Shown: positions 18,264 through 28,309 of the stretch, one piece after another | Layout of the letters: each line of letters starts with the position of its first letter | Numbering within the stretch: position 1 is the stretch's first letter | NCBI RefSeq assembly: GCF_009617875.1 | Contig: NZ_BLAV01000001.1 | Span: forward strand, 3,100,001-3,164,000 | Length of the DNA: 64,000 nt | Direction: 5' to 3' | Origin: Prolixibacter sp. NT017 | GTDB taxonomy: Bacteria; Bacteroidota; Bacteroidia; Bacteroidales; Prolixibacteraceae | The notes under the pieces: model-generated | Seen by the model: only the letters and a program-made list of their open reading frames with translations | Databases searched by the model: none | What the model was told of the DNA's origin: nothing | Made by a program: the position numbers and the translations under genes

Positions 18264-19163
18264 ATGAATTGGGTTGAGAGCAAAAAGGGATACGAATCGT
18301 TTTTGAGACTTGAGAAATCGCTTTCTCAAAACTCAATTAGCGCCTACATTAATGATATCAATAAATTGATTTCGTTTTTGGAGGGTAAATTTAAAGAACT
18401 TCCGCCAGACAAGGTAAAACTCCAGCATCTTCGTGAATTTGTTGAATGGATGAACCAGAAAGGTGTAAGTCCGCGTACGCAAGCCCGGACCATTTCGGGT
18501 ATTAAGTCGTTCTACAAGTACTTACTCATGGAAGGTGTAATTGAAAACGACCCGACAACTTTGCTCGAATCGCCCAAAATCGGTAGGAAGTTGCCGGACA
18601 TACTCAGTGACCAGGAAATTAACGAACTGATTAATGCGATCGATTTAAGTAAACCGGAAGGACAGCGGAATAAAGCCATGATTGAAACCCTTTACAGTTG
18701 CGGTCTCCGTGTCTCCGAACTGGTTAACCTGAAATTGAGCAATCTGCATTTCGATCAGGAATTCATAAAAATTGAAGGAAAAGGTGACAAAGAACGTCTG
18801 GTCCCAATCAGCAAGCAAGCAATTGAAGATATCAACAAATATTTGATTGGTTACCGCAAACGTCTGAAAGTGGATAAGGACAGTGAAAATATCCTCTTCC
18901 TGAACCGTCGGGGTAAGCAGCTCAGCCGTGTGATGATTTTTACCATCATTAAAAACCTCGCACAAAAAATCAATCTGAAGAAGAACATTAGTCCTCATAC
19001 ATTCCGCCATTCATTTGCCTCGCAGTTGATTGATGGCGGCGCCGATTTAAGGGCTGTGCAGGAAATGCTGGGACATGAATCCATTCTTACGACTGAGATT
19101 TATACCCACCTCGATAAAGACTATCTGAAGGATACGGTTAATCGCCATCATCCCAGATCCTGA
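18264..19163 (+). CDS. xerD: Tyrosine recombinase XerD
   Basis: Site-specific recombinase that resolves chromosome dimers at dif with XerC under FtsK control. A SAM-like core-binding domain (residues 1-90) precedes the catalytic domain with Arg in CGLRVSEL (about 147), the H-x-x-R box HTFRHSFA (about 246), His in LGHES and the nucleophile Tyr in EIYTHLD (about 279). Length 299 is exactly the core XerC/D size. Divergence from aroQ and absence of att-like repeats argue against a mobile-element integrase. Confidence 0.94.
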   Translation: MNWVESKKGYESFLRLEKSLSQNSISAYINDINKLISFLEGKFKELPPDKVKLQHLREFVEWMNQKGVSPRTQARTISGIKSFYKYLLMEGVIENDPTTLLESPKIGRKLPDILSDQEINELINAIDLSKPEGQRNKAMIETLYSCGLRVSELVNLKLSNLHFDQEFIKIEGKGDKERLVPISKQAIEDINKYLIGYRKRLKVDKDSENILFLNRRGKQLSRVMIFTIIKNLAQKINLKKNISPHTFRHSFASQLIDGGADLRAVQEMLGHESILTTEIYTHLDKDYLKDTVNRHHPRS

Positions 19164-19200
19164 TAGGAAATTTTTATTTAAATTAAATAACAATATCACT

Positions 19201-19250
19201 AGAGAAGGTAGGCAAATTCTATGATTTATTAATACCTTCTCTTATTTTTT
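19201..19250 (+). terminator. Terminator of xerD
   Basis: A perfect 10-bp stem AGAGAAGGTA/TACCTTCTCT (19201-19210, 19233-19242) with a 22-nt loop, followed by TATTTTTTAT. Confidence 0.75.
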
Positions 19251-19381
19251 ATCATTTTATCACACCTCTCTATTACAGACCATTACACACGCCACAAGAC
19301 CATATCGGAAGCTTCTTTTTAGAATCAATATGCTTTACAGCAATAATATGTTTTAGAGCATAGAATTTTCAATTATTCGTT

Positions 19382-19389
19382 TATCTTTG
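19382..19389 (+). promoter_or_regulatory. -7 box of pckA
   Basis: TATCTTTG, a perfect match to TAnnTTTG. It covers the first codon of an upstream in-frame ATG at 19387, showing that the start at 19438 is the real one, with a leader of about 42 nt. Confidence 0.7.
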
Positions 19390-19437
19390 ACCACTGCGAA
19401 ACTACGAGCATTAAAACCTTTATCAAATTATCTCATT

Positions 19438-21057
19438 ATGAAAAATTTAGATTTGTCTGTTTACGGAATTGACAACGTAACAGAGATCGTCTACAACCCT
19501 TCTTATGAGCAGCTGTTCGAAGAAGAAACTAAACCTGGTCTGGATGGTTATGAGAAAGGTGTTGTAACTGAATTAGGTGCAGTGAATGTAATGACAGGTG
19601 TTTTCACCGGACGTTCGCCTAAGGACAAGTACATCGTCAAGGATGAAACCACCGAAAATACGATGTGGTGGACAACTGCACACTCTCCTAACGACAATAA
19701 ACCGATTTCACCCAATGTATGGAAGCAACTGAAAGAAGTTGTTACTGACCAGCTTTCAGGTAAGCGTCTCTTCGTAATGGATACCTACAGCGGAGCCAAC
19801 GAAGATACCCGCATGAAAATTCGTTTCATTACGGAAGTTGCGTGGCAGGCACATTTTGTTAAAAATATGTTCATCCGCCCCACAGAGGAAGAACTGGCCA
19901 ACTACGGTGAACCTGACTTTGTCGTATTAAACGGCTCAAAAGCGACCAACCCCAACTGGAAAGAGCAGGGATTGAACTCTGATGTATTCACCGTATTCAA
20001 CCTGACTGAAAAAATGCAGGTGATTGGTGGTACCTGGTACGGTGGTGAAATGAAGAAAGGTATGTTCGCCATGATGAATTACTACCTGCCTCTCCGTGGT
20101 ATTGCAGCAATGCACTGCTCGGCAAACGTTGGTAAAGATGGCGATACAGCTATTTTCTTTGGTCTTTCCGGAACCGGTAAAACCACATTGTCGACAGATC
20201 CGAAACGCCAGCTGATTGGCGACGATGAGCACGGATGGGACGATCAGGGCGTATTCAACTTCGAAGGCGGTTGCTATGCAAAAACTATCCGCTTGGATAA
20301 AGATAGCGAGCCTGATATTTTCAATGCCATCAGACGCGATGCGCTTCTCGAAAACGTTACGGTTGACGAAAATGGCAAAGTTGATTTCAACGATGGTTCG
20401 GTAACTGAAAACACCCGTGTTTCTTACCCGATCTACCACATCGAAAATATCGTAAAACCCGTATCGAAAGCAGGTCACGCGAAGAAAGTTATCTTCCTGA
20501 CGGCTGATGCATTTGGTGTATTGCCTCCTGTCTCTAAATTGACAAAAGAGCAAACCAAATATCACTTCCTTTCGGGATTTACGGCAAAACTGGCCGGAAC
20601 CGAGCGTGGTGTCACTTCACCGCAGCCTACATTCTCTGCTTGTTTTGGTGAGGCTTTCCTGTCTCTTCACCCGACCAAATACGGTCAGGAGTTGGTAAAA
20701 CGGATGGAAGCTGCCGGTGCTGAAGCTTACCTGGTAAATACCGGATGGAACGGAACCGGAAAACGTATCTCGATCAAAGATACACGCGCTATCATCGACC
20801 GCATTTTGGACGGCTCGATTGAAAAAGCAGAAACTAAAATGGTTCCGATCTTCAATCTGGAAGTTCCGACTGCACTCGAAAATGTTGACACCAACATCCT
20901 CGATCCGCGTAACACCTACGCTGATGCAGCAGAATGGGAAAACAAAGCCAAAGACCTGGCTGAACGTTTCATCAAGAACTTCGAGAAATATACCGACAAC
21001 GAAGAAGGAAAAGCATTGGTTGCTGCCGGTCCACAACTCGAACATTCGAAAATTTAA
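19438..21057 (+). CDS. pckA: Phosphoenolpyruvate carboxykinase (ATP)
   Basis: Interconverts oxaloacetate and PEP with ATP/ADP; in fermenting Bacteroidota it often runs toward oxaloacetate, fixing CO2. The 539-residue product starts [10 protein letters not shown]. Seen: RSPKDKYIV, the kinase-1a loop [11 protein letters not shown] (about 242), the metal and kinase-2 region [21 protein letters not shown], and the C-terminal [13 protein letters not shown]. The promoter position excludes the longer ORF. Strong terminator downstream. Confidence 0.97.
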   Translation: MKNLDLSVYGIDNVTEIVYNPSYEQLFEEETKPGLDGYEKGVVTELGAVNVMTGVFTGRSPKDKYIVKDETTENTMWWTTAHSPNDNKPISPNVWKQLKEVVTDQLSGKRLFVMDTYSGANEDTRMKIRFITEVAWQAHFVKNMFIRPTEEELANYGEPDFVVLNGSKATNPNWKEQGLNSDVFTVFNLTEKMQVIGGTWYGGEMKKGMFAMMNYYLPLRGIAAMHCSANVGKDGDTAIFFGLSGTGKTTLSTDPKRQLIGDDEHGWDDQGVFNFEGGCYAKTIRLDKDSEPDIFNAIRRDALLENVTVDENGKVDFNDGSVTENTRVSYPIYHIENIVKPVSKAGHAKKVIFLTADAFGVLPPVSKLTKEQTKYHFLSGFTAKLAGTERGVTSPQPTFSACFGEAFLSLHPTKYGQELVKRMEAAGAEAYLVNTGWNGTGKRISIKDTRAIIDRILDGSIEKAETKMVPIFNLEVPTALENVDTNILDPRNTYADAAEWENKAKDLAERFIKNFEKYTDNEEGKALVAAGPQLEHSKI

Positions 21058-21077
21058 TATCCACTTCTTTACATACA

Positions 21078-21112
21078 AATCCCGGGAAATTGAGTTTCCC
21101 GGGATTTTTTAT
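21078..21112 (+). terminator. Terminator of pckA
   Basis: Stem AATCCCGGGAAA/TTTCCCGGGATT with a five-base loop and a T6 tail. It overlaps the stop codon of the convergent epimerase gene. Confidence 0.88.
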
Positions 21113-21975
21113 GGCTTAATTAAATCATCAAGTGCCGAATCGATATCCGGAAATTGGAACTTGTAGCCGGCTTCCGATAATTTCCGGGGTAAAACAGTAG
21201 GTCCATGACTGAGCGCTGTTGCTCCTTCTGAGAACACTAATTTTAGCGCAAATGCGGGAACCGCCATAAACGAAGGTCTTCCCAGTTTTTTTGCCAGCTT
21301 CCTCGTGAAAGTTTCGTTATTCACCGGATAAGGAGCTGTAAAATTGAACACACCTTTTAATTCTTTTTTGGCCAAAAGAAACTGAACGGCGCCCACCACA
21401 TCATCCAGATGGATAAAGGAAAAGCCTTGTTTTCCACTGGCCACAGTGCCGCCAAGTCCCATTCTGAAAATGGGCAATAATCTTCCAAACATGCCGCCAT
21501 CTTTTCCAAGAACGAGCCCCATCCGCATAATCACCAACCGAACACCCAACGCTTCCACTTCCGATGCCGCACCTTCCCATCGCGTAGCTACTTCTCCCAG
21601 AAAATCGTGTCCGTATTCAAACACCTCTTCATCGTGCGTGCCCGAGTTAGCGTAGATACCGATAGCCGAAGCCGATAAGAACATCTCCGGCCGATCATCA
21701 GTAGACATCGCTTTTAATGCGCCAACCAGCTGACGGGTCACCTTAATCCGGCTCTCCATAATTTCCTGCTTGTAGGACTGTGTCCAGCGCTTCACGATGG
21801 GAGCACCAGCCAGGTTGATAATTCCGTCGACGCCGGTTAAAAGCTGAACAAGGTAGTTCTCGCCGCGCTTAAAATCAGCTCTTAGCAACGGAACCACTTC
21901 AATGCCGGAGCTAACAAATGCCTCGCGCAATGCTCCGCCAATGAATCCTGTACTTCCTGATATGGCAATCTTCAT
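21109..21975 (-). CDS. TIGR01777-family NAD(P)-dependent epimerase (YfcH-like)
   Basis: Extended short-chain dehydrogenase of 288 residues. Rossmann motif SGSTGFIGGAL at residue 6, the INLAGAPI strand, and the C-terminal DUF1731-type segment (VPAFALKLVFSEGATALSHGPTVLPRKL) mark the TIGR01777 family, related to cell-division inhibitor SulA-like annotations and to YfcH. The substrate is unknown. Its stop codon lies in the pckA terminator. Confidence 0.9.
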   Translation of the reverse strand: MKIAISGSTGFIGGALREAFVSSGIEVVPLLRADFKRGENYLVQLLTGVDGIINLAGAPIVKRWTQSYKQEIMESRIKVTRQLVGALKAMSTDDRPEMFLSASAIGIYANSGTHDEEVFEYGHDFLGEVATRWEGAASEVEALGVRLVIMRMGLVLGKDGGMFGRLLPIFRMGLGGTVASGKQGFSFIHLDDVVGAVQFLLAKKELKGVFNFTAPYPVNNETFTRKLAKKLGRPSFMAVPAFALKLVFSEGATALSHGPTVLPRKLSEAGYKFQFPDIDSALDDLIKP

Positions 21976-22209
21976 TCTGATGTATTTTTTCTGTTTAGGT
22001 TTCTAATATTTATTTTGTTTCGGTGACAGCCTGCTTCATGGGTAGCGCCGATATCACTTTTCGCTAAAAAGGTTCGAAAGAAAATAATTCCGAAAACCGG
22101 AAAGAATCGCGTCATTTTAAATCTGTCCGGGTATAGAGAAAACTCTTTACAATAAAATTACCTGTTTTCGCTAAAACAACTTTATTTTGTATCGGACAAA
22201 GACAGATTT

Positions 22210-24651
22210 ATGGTCAAGAAAAAGAATACATCCTCCACACGCGGAAAAAGAAAACGTACACCTGTTAAAAAGAACAGTAAATTTCATATTCCCAAACAAA
22301 TTACAAAGCAAAGAGTTTGGCGATGGGCGCTCAATATCTCGCTGTTTGGAATCTTTCTGCTGGGAGCCCTTTTTGTTTTGGTTTACATCGGTGCTTTCGG
22401 GCCACTACCGACGACACAGGAGTTAAAAGACGTCAAAAATCCGGTAGCTTCGGAAGTATATTCTTCTGATGGACATCTCCTTGGACGCTATTACATCCAG
22501 AACCGGAGCAATGTAACCTTTGACCAGATTTCACCGAACGTTATTCACGCACTGGTTGCCACCGAAGATGCCCGATTTTATGAACATCGCGGAATCGACG
22601 AATGGGCTCTGCTGCGTGTCTTTATCAAGTCCATTTTGTTGCAGGACAGAAGTGCTGGCGGCGGCTCCACCCTTTCGCAGCAAATCGCCAAAAATATTTT
22701 CGGTCGCGATAACTACGGACCGCTTTCCATGCCGGTCAACAAATTGCGGGAAGCCATCATTGCTTACCGTTTGGAGAAGATTTACACCAAAAACGAAATT
22801 CTGACGCTATACCTCAATACCGTTCCGTTCAGTGAAAATACGTACGGAATCGAAACTGCATCGGAACGTTTCTTCGATAAAAAGCCGGCAGACCTAACAG
22901 TTCCGGAAGCAGCCACGTTGGTAGGAACACTGAAAGCCAGCAACGCTTATAATCCACGTCTCCATCCTGAAAGGTCGAAAGAGCGCCGCAATCTCGTCAT
23001 CAGCCTGATGGTGAAAAACAATTACCTGTCGGAAGCTGAAGGCAAAGAATATCAGGAAACACCGCTGACCCTTCACTACAATTATCTGGTATACAACACC
23101 GGGCCGGCAGCGTATCTCCGCGAACGCATTCGGTTAGAGATGGAAGATTGGTGCAGCCATGTGACCAAACCCAACGGCGACCCGTATGATTTATATACCG
23201 ATGGTCTGAAGATTTATACAACCGTCAATTACAAGATGCAGGAATATGCGGAAAAGGCGATGCAGGAACAGATGAAGAGTCTGCAGGACATATTCGACAA
23301 GCATTGGCATAACCGGCAGCCCTGGGAACATGACGAGGATGTGTTAAAAAGAGCGGTGCAACGCTCCGACCGATATATCCGGATGAAAGATGCCGGAAAA
23401 ACGGAAAAAGAAATCAGTGCAGCCTTTCATGAATTAATACCGATGAAAGTGTTTAGCTGGGGCGATATTAAAACGGTTGAAATGACGCCTATCGACTCGG
23501 TGAAACATTCACTGCGTACCCTGCGGAGTGCTTTTCTGGCCCTTTCGCCGAAAGACGGAGCCGTTAAGGTATGGATAGGCGGCAACGACTTCCGCTTTTA
23601 CCAGTACGACCAGGTGACCGCCAGCCGGCAGGTAGGCTCTACCTTCAAGCCGATTGTGTATGCTGCGGCGTTGGAAAACGGAGTTGAGCCGGATAAATAC
23701 TACGCCAACGAAGAGGTTACCTATCCGGAATATGATGACTGGACACCGCACAATGCCGAGGATGAATACGGCGGTTATTATTCGCTCGAAGGAGCGTTGA
23801 GCGAATCCATCAATACCGTATCGGTACAGGTATTGCTCGATGCCGGCATGGCAAATGCAGTGCGACTGGCACACCGGATGGGCATCGATGTCGATCTGCC
23901 CGAAGTTCCTTCGCTCGCTTTGGGTGTGGCCGACATTCCCCTTGAAGAGATGGTTACTGCTTACGCACCATTTGCCAATGGCGGGAAAAGCGTGAAACCG
24001 TACTATCTCCTCCGCGTGGAGGATTCAAAAGGGCATGTGCTGAAAACATTCCACCAGGATGAAGATTCCGATGAGGAACAAGTTATTTCCGCGCAGACGG
24101 CTCATATCATGACCCATTACCTGGAAGCGGTGGTTGACAGCGGAACCGGCCGCGCCATTCGTACCCGGTTTGGCATCCGTAGCGACTTTGCCGGAAAGAC
24201 CGGAACAACGCAAAACCACGCCGATGGCTGGTTCATTGGTTACACGCCCGATTTGGTGACTGGCTGCTGGGTTGGCGCCGAAGATCCGGCGGTTCATTTC
24301 CGCACGCTCTATTACGGACAGGGAGCACGGATGGCCTTGCCCGTTGTCGGAGATTTCTTCCATAAACTCTATGCCGACCGCTCTTTTGCTTCACTCCGTT
24401 ATCACAGTTTCGATATGGGGGACGACCAGCGTTTACTAGCCTCGTTAGATATTCCTCACTACCGTGATGAGCTTCCGCGTAAGAAATTCATCGACTTTGG
24501 TTGGTTATTCGGTCGCCATAAAGACAAGGCTGAAAAAGATAAGGAACAACTGCAACAACAAGAAGACAGTACGCAGTCGCCCGGCAATCAGGAGAAAAAA
24601 CATTCCAGCATCTGGGAAAAGATCCGGAATGCTTTCCGCAAGAAAAATTAA
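22210..24651 (+). CDS. Bifunctional penicillin-binding protein 1A
   Basis: Class A PBP that polymerises and cross-links peptidoglycan in the periplasm. A basic cytoplasmic tail (residues 1-37) and one membrane anchor (about 38-62) are followed by the GT51 glycosyltransferase with EDARFYEHRG (about 118) and GGSTLSQQIAKN, then the transpeptidase with SxxK GSTFKP (about 478), SxN SESIN (about 535) and KTGTT (about 662). The C-terminus is Lys/Glu-rich. Length 813. A 42-bp triplicate starts just after the stop. Confidence 0.95.
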   Translation: MVKKKNTSSTRGKRKRTPVKKNSKFHIPKQITKQRVWRWALNISLFGIFLLGALFVLVYIGAFGPLPTTQELKDVKNPVASEVYSSDGHLLGRYYIQNRSNVTFDQISPNVIHALVATEDARFYEHRGIDEWALLRVFIKSILLQDRSAGGGSTLSQQIAKNIFGRDNYGPLSMPVNKLREAIIAYRLEKIYTKNEILTLYLNTVPFSENTYGIETASERFFDKKPADLTVPEAATLVGTLKASNAYNPRLHPERSKERRNLVISLMVKNNYLSEAEGKEYQETPLTLHYNYLVYNTGPAAYLRERIRLEMEDWCSHVTKPNGDPYDLYTDGLKIYTTVNYKMQEYAEKAMQEQMKSLQDIFDKHWHNRQPWEHDEDVLKRAVQRSDRYIRMKDAGKTEKEISAAFHELIPMKVFSWGDIKTVEMTPIDSVKHSLRTLRSAFLALSPKDGAVKVWIGGNDFRFYQYDQVTASRQVGSTFKPIVYAAALENGVEPDKYYANEEVTYPEYDDWTPHNAEDEYGGYYSLEGALSESINTVSVQVLLDAGMANAVRLAHRMGIDVDLPEVPSLALGVADIPLEEMVTAYAPFANGGKSVKPYYLLRVEDSKGHVLKTFHQDEDSDEEQVISAQTAHIMTHYLEAVVDSGTGRAIRTRFGIRSDFAGKTGTTQNHADGWFIGYTPDLVTGCWVGAEDPAVHFRTLYYGQGARMALPVVGDFFHKLYADRSFASLRYHSFDMGDDQRLLASLDIPHYRDELPRKKFIDFGWLFGRHKDKAEKDKEQLQQQEDSTQSPGNQEKKHSSIWEKIRNAFRKKN

Positions 24652-24670
24652 AGCTGTAACACAGCACTGC

Positions 24671-24797
24671 GGAAAGAAAAATATTCGGGTATTTCTCATG
24701 CCGGCGCTTCAGGGGAAGGAAAAATCACGCAACATTTTAATGTCCGGCTCCCAGGAGAAGGAAAAGTCACGCAACATTTTGGTGCCATGCTAAACTT
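24671..24797. repeat. Degenerate 42-43-bp tandem triplicate
   Basis: Three adjoining units starting at about 24671, 24714 and 24756. Units 2 and 3 share GAAGGAAAARTCACGCAAC and CATTTT; unit 1 is more diverged but keeps GAAAAAT, ATTT, ATG and CCGGC in register. It lies between the ends of convergent genes, straight after the PBP1A stop. Not coding as far as I can tell. Confidence 0.6.
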
Positions 24798-24816
24798 TCC
24801 GAATAAAAACAAAAAC

Positions 24817-24856
24817 GAAAAAAGGATGCCGCCCGGTCACCGGATGACATCCTTTT
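24817..24856 (-). terminator. Bidirectional terminator PBP1A/GH125
   Basis: AAAAGGATG/CATCCTTTT stem (24820-24828, 24848-24856) with extra inner pairing. T-rich on the minus strand, weaker on the plus. Confidence 0.75.
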
Positions 24857-24880
24857 AAAACTCTTCCATCAAGCCTCCAA

Positions 24881-26314
24881 TCAGGCATAATTTCGTTTGA
24901 GCAACTCCGGATGTTCTTTATCGACTTTCATCAGTAGCTCACCAAATAGTGTGTTAGCCCAGGCAAACCACTTACGTGTGAAATCTTCCGGATTGTCTTT
25001 GTTGAAGCTTTCATGCATAAAGCCGGTGCCGGCATCGGTGTTGCGCAGCATTTTAATACAATGCGCAATCTCTTCTTTATCGTTGCTGGTCATAGCCCGC
25101 ATGATAATCGCCATTGGCCAAACGTAGTGCAAGCCCACGTGCGGTCCGCCAATGCCTTCGGCCGCTTTCCCCTTCCAGAACCACGGATTGTCCTCGCTCA
25201 GCACAAAATTCCGGGTACGGTGATACAATGGATCATCCGGTTTGAAAGCTTCCAGGTAAGGAAGCGCCAGCAAACTCGGCACATTGGCGTCATCCATAAA
25301 GTTGGTATTACCGAAACCATCTACTTCGAACGACAAAATTTTGCCGTGTTTTTCGTGCTCGAATACAGCATGCTCTTTCAATGCCTGCTCCACTTCATCC
25401 GCGAAAGCGTTGCACTTTTCAGCAAAAGCGTTATCGTGATAAATCGCTTTGCTCATTTCGGCCAGCTGACGAAGCGAAACCATCGCGAAATAGTTGGATG
25501 GTACCAGGAAAAGGTAGGTCGTCGCATCATCGGACGGACGAAAGCCGGAACAAATCAATCCGTTGGGACGAATGGGATTTCCCCAGCCGCGTCCGGGCAT
25601 GGTATCGGTCGAGATAAATGTTTCGCGCATGAAATAGTATGGACCACGTCCCTCTTTTCGCTGCTGAACCCGGAAAGTCTTCACCACCAGCTCCATCGCC
25701 TTCTTCCATTCGTTGCCAAAGGGCGATGAATCATCGGAGTGTTTCCAGTAATGGTAACTGAGCCGGATGGGGTAGCAGAGCGAATCAATTTCCCATTTGC
25801 GCTCGTGCAACTCCGGTTTCATGTCTGTTTTGTCAGTCATCCACTCGCTGTGACCTTTCCCGTCGTTAAATGCATTGGCGTACGGGTCAATCAGGATACA
25901 CCCGGCCTGACGGTTAATCAGCCCTGCCACCATGTTTTTCAGCTTCTTGTCTTCGTTAATCAACGGAAGATAAGGCCACACCTGTGCTGACGAATCGCGC
26001 AGCCACATGGCGTGAATATCTCCGGTAATCACGAAGGTATCCGGCTTGCCGTTTTTTTCCCGGTAGGTAACCGTGGTATCGATGGTATTCGGGAAACAGT
26101 TGGAAAACATCCAGGCCAGTTTCGGATCTTTGATTTTCCTGTTCATCTCTTGGATGACCCGCTCAACAGCTTCGCTGGTAAAATTCCGCTCAGCCGGCGT
26201 CGGACGCTTCGAAGGATATTCAGCGACAGCTGTATTCCCAAAGGAGATGGACGGTGCGGTGAGTCCTACCCCGATGGCTCCGCATGTTTTCACAAATTCG
26301 CGACGATTTTTCAT
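24881..26314 (-). CDS. Glycoside hydrolase family 125, exo-alpha-1,6-mannosidase-like
   Basis: Metal-independent inverting exo-alpha-mannosidase family (former DUF1237). About 477 residues from the preferred start at 26314, which gives MKNRREFVKTCGAIGVG, a twin-arginine signal (RREFVK); the longer ATG at 26371 adds 19 residues before it. Family segments include GDIHAMWLRDSSAQVWPY, NDGKGHSEWMTD, WEIDSLCYPI, GFRPSDDATTY and GLHYVWPMAI. It should act outside the cytoplasm on alpha-1,6-mannosides. No SusC/D pair or other glycosidase is adjacent. It follows the folP-cdaA-mscS genes on the same strand and may be co-transcribed. Confidence 0.9.
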   Translation of the reverse strand: MKNRREFVKTCGAIGVGLTAPSISFGNTAVAEYPSKRPTPAERNFTSEAVERVIQEMNRKIKDPKLAWMFSNCFPNTIDTTVTYREKNGKPDTFVITGDIHAMWLRDSSAQVWPYLPLINEDKKLKNMVAGLINRQAGCILIDPYANAFNDGKGHSEWMTDKTDMKPELHERKWEIDSLCYPIRLSYHYWKHSDDSSPFGNEWKKAMELVVKTFRVQQRKEGRGPYYFMRETFISTDTMPGRGWGNPIRPNGLICSGFRPSDDATTYLFLVPSNYFAMVSLRQLAEMSKAIYHDNAFAEKCNAFADEVEQALKEHAVFEHEKHGKILSFEVDGFGNTNFMDDANVPSLLALPYLEAFKPDDPLYHRTRNFVLSEDNPWFWKGKAAEGIGGPHVGLHYVWPMAIIMRAMTSNDKEEIAHCIKMLRNTDAGTGFMHESFNKDNPEDFTRKWFAWANTLFGELLMKVDKEHPELLKRNYA

Positions 26315-26412
26315 TCTTCTGATATTTGGTTTACGGTTCCTAAAATATTCAAGAACTGCCCATATCTCCAAAATTTTGTGAAAGGAATGCTGAAAAATGT
26401 CAGGAAAGTGAT

Positions 26413-27537
26413 CTATTCCGAACCTTCGTTACGGATAATGATAGGATTCTTGAAATGTACGTCACGTTGCGGGAAAGGAATTTCAACTTTATTCTGACGA
26501 AATAAATCGTCGATGGCAAAGCGCAGTTCACTCTTCAGGTTTTCAACGTAAAAACTGTTAGCCGTCCAGAAATAGAGCTGAAAATCGAGCGATGAGTTGC
26601 CAAAATCGTTGAAACGGACAAAAGGTTTGGGATTAGCACTGATATCGTCGTGTCCGTTGGCCGCTTCGAGCAGGAGTCTTTCCACCAACCTAACGTCGGA
26701 ACCGTAAGCCACCCCCACACTCACCTGGAAACGGGTGTTGGCTTCATTGTGGCTCCAGTTGACAATGATATCGTGGGTAAACTTTGAGTTGGGCACAATC
26801 AGCACCTGGTTATTACGGGTTAAAATTTTCGACGCACGAAGATTGATTTCGAGCACCTGCCCCACTGTTCCGTCTGTCAACTCAACGATATCATAAACTT
26901 CCAGTGAGCGATCGAACAAAATGATGAGCCCGGATACGAAATCGCTGAAGATATTTTGCAGACCAAATCCAATACCTGCCAGAAACGCCGCCGAAGAGGC
27001 GACAACAAACGTCAATTTCAATCCGAGTGCCTGAAGTGAAAGCAGGATGGCCATGAACCAGACAAGGTACTGAACGATGGTGTAAATCGATCGCCCACGC
27101 CCCCGGTCGAACCGCTTCTGTTTTATCTTGTTGTCGAAATGGTACTCTATCAGGTTCAGTATAAACCGGGTGATAAACAGAATTGCAAGAACAATCAGCA
27201 GATGAGTAACGGTAAATTTAATCTTGTCGGTCTCGAAAAGCTGAAAGGCCAGTACCTGTTTAATCCTGAAGCCCAGCATACTCAGCGACCCCAAGATGGC
27301 TCCAAGGAAAAAGATCAAACGAATGATGCGAAGAAAAGAACGCCACCGTTTCATCCCCAGCTTTTCAGCAATCGACAAATGCATCATCCATTTGCGGAAA
27401 AACCGGAAAATGAAATAAGCACCGGCCAGAATCAACACGACAATGGCGATGCGCAGGATGGAAATCTTCAAACTACCATAAGTGAAGATGGAGTAATTGA
27501 GCAACTCCCATAAGTTCAGTTTGTGGTCAGGCTGCAT
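26413..27537 (-). CDS. MscS-family mechanosensitive channel
   Basis: Small-conductance mechanosensitive channel relative, 374 residues. About four membrane helices fill residues 20-190; the pore helix is the Gly/Ala-rich AFLAGIGFGLQNIFSDFVSG (about 185-205), followed by the beta domain (DIVELTDGTVGQVLEINLRAS, VPNSKFTHDIIVNWS) and the cytoplasmic cage. It likely vents solutes on hypo-osmotic shock. The first 11 bp overlap cdaA, linking it to c-di-AMP, a nucleotide that governs osmotic balance in other bacteria. Confidence 0.92.
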   Translation of the reverse strand: MQPDHKLNLWELLNYSIFTYGSLKISILRIAIVVLILAGAYFIFRFFRKWMMHLSIAEKLGMKRWRSFLRIIRLIFFLGAILGSLSMLGFRIKQVLAFQLFETDKIKFTVTHLLIVLAILFITRFILNLIEYHFDNKIKQKRFDRGRGRSIYTIVQYLVWFMAILLSLQALGLKLTFVVASSAAFLAGIGFGLQNIFSDFVSGLIILFDRSLEVYDIVELTDGTVGQVLEINLRASKILTRNNQVLIVPNSKFTHDIIVNWSHNEANTRFQVSVGVAYGSDVRLVERLLLEAANGHDDISANPKPFVRFNDFGNSSLDFQLYFWTANSFYVENLKSELRFAIDDLFRQNKVEIPFPQRDVHFKNPIIIRNEGSE

Positions 27538-28309
27538 GATTTTCCTCCAATTTTTTGAAGAGATTATCGACGGTCAGGTTTTCTTCCAGCTGTCCGTTGT
27601 GTGCCACCGAAATACGGCCGGTTTCTTCGCTCACCGTTACCACATAAGCATCGGTTTGTTCCGACATTCCCATCGCGGCCCGGTGCCTCAACCCCAGCGA
27701 CGGACGCAGGTTCTTCTTCGCCGAAACCGGTAATATACACCGGGCTGCCCGAATCCGGTTTCCAACAATAATAACGGCTCCGTCATGCAAAGGCGCGTTC
27801 TTATAAAAGATACTCTTCAGCAGTTCAGCTGTGATGCCGGCATCGATAATCTCTCCCGTCTCGGCAAATTCTCGCAACTCCGTACTGCGCGCTATGACAA
27901 TCAAAGCTCCTGTCTTTGTCCGCGACATATCCTGGCAGGCATCCACGATGGCACGAAGGCTCGACTCGGTGGTCGATTTGAAATGTTGCGGGAAAAGATT
28001 TTCGAACGAGAATTTATTATTCGCCCGGTAACGACTTCCCAACAACAGCAAGAATTTACGAATTTCCTGCTGAAACACCACAATCAAAGCCAGCACTCCA
28101 ACGCCGAACAACTGTCCCAGGATGGTACTGACCAGCTCCATATTCAGCGCCTTCACCACGAGCCAAACGAGGTAAACAATGAATATTCCCATGAAAATGT
28201 TGAAAGCTACCGTCCCCCTTATCAACATGTACAGTTGATAAAGCAAATAGGCTACCAGCAACACATCCAGAAAATCAAGAAATCGTATGGTAATGAATAA
28301 CTCCGTCAT
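27527..28309 (-). CDS. cdaA: Diadenylate cyclase CdaA
   Basis: Makes cyclic di-AMP from two ATP. Three N-terminal membrane helices (about 10-28, 34-54, 62-80) precede the DAC domain, which has the DGA motif LHDGAVIIVG (about 175) and the RHR motif GLRHRAAMGMSE (about 206; many relatives have GTRHRA). Length 260 fits the CdaA class. It overlaps folP by 4 bp upstream and the MscS gene by 11 bp downstream, so the three form a tight operon. Confidence 0.95.
   Translation of the reverse strand: MTELFITIRFLDFLDVLLVAYLLYQLYMLIRGTVAFNIFMGIFIVYLVWLVVKALNMELVSTILGQLFGVGVLALIVVFQQEIRKFLLLLGSRYRANNKFSFENLFPQHFKSTTESSLRAIVDACQDMSRTKTGALIVIARSTELREFAETGEIIDAGITAELLKSIFYKNAPLHDGAVIIVGNRIRAARCILPVSAKKNLRPSLGLRHRAAMGMSEQTDAYVVTVSEETGRISVAHNGQLEENLTVDNLFKKLEENHAA

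Noticed and set aside
18264..19163. Integrase of a mobile element
   Set aside because: Core XerD length and motifs, aroQ neighbour, no att repeats, and no cargo genes.
24464..24793. Second frame overlapping the end of PBP1A with a repeated KEKSRNIL
   Set aside because: It is the 42-bp triplicate read in a frame that stays open by chance; PBP1A continues intact to 24651 in its own frame.
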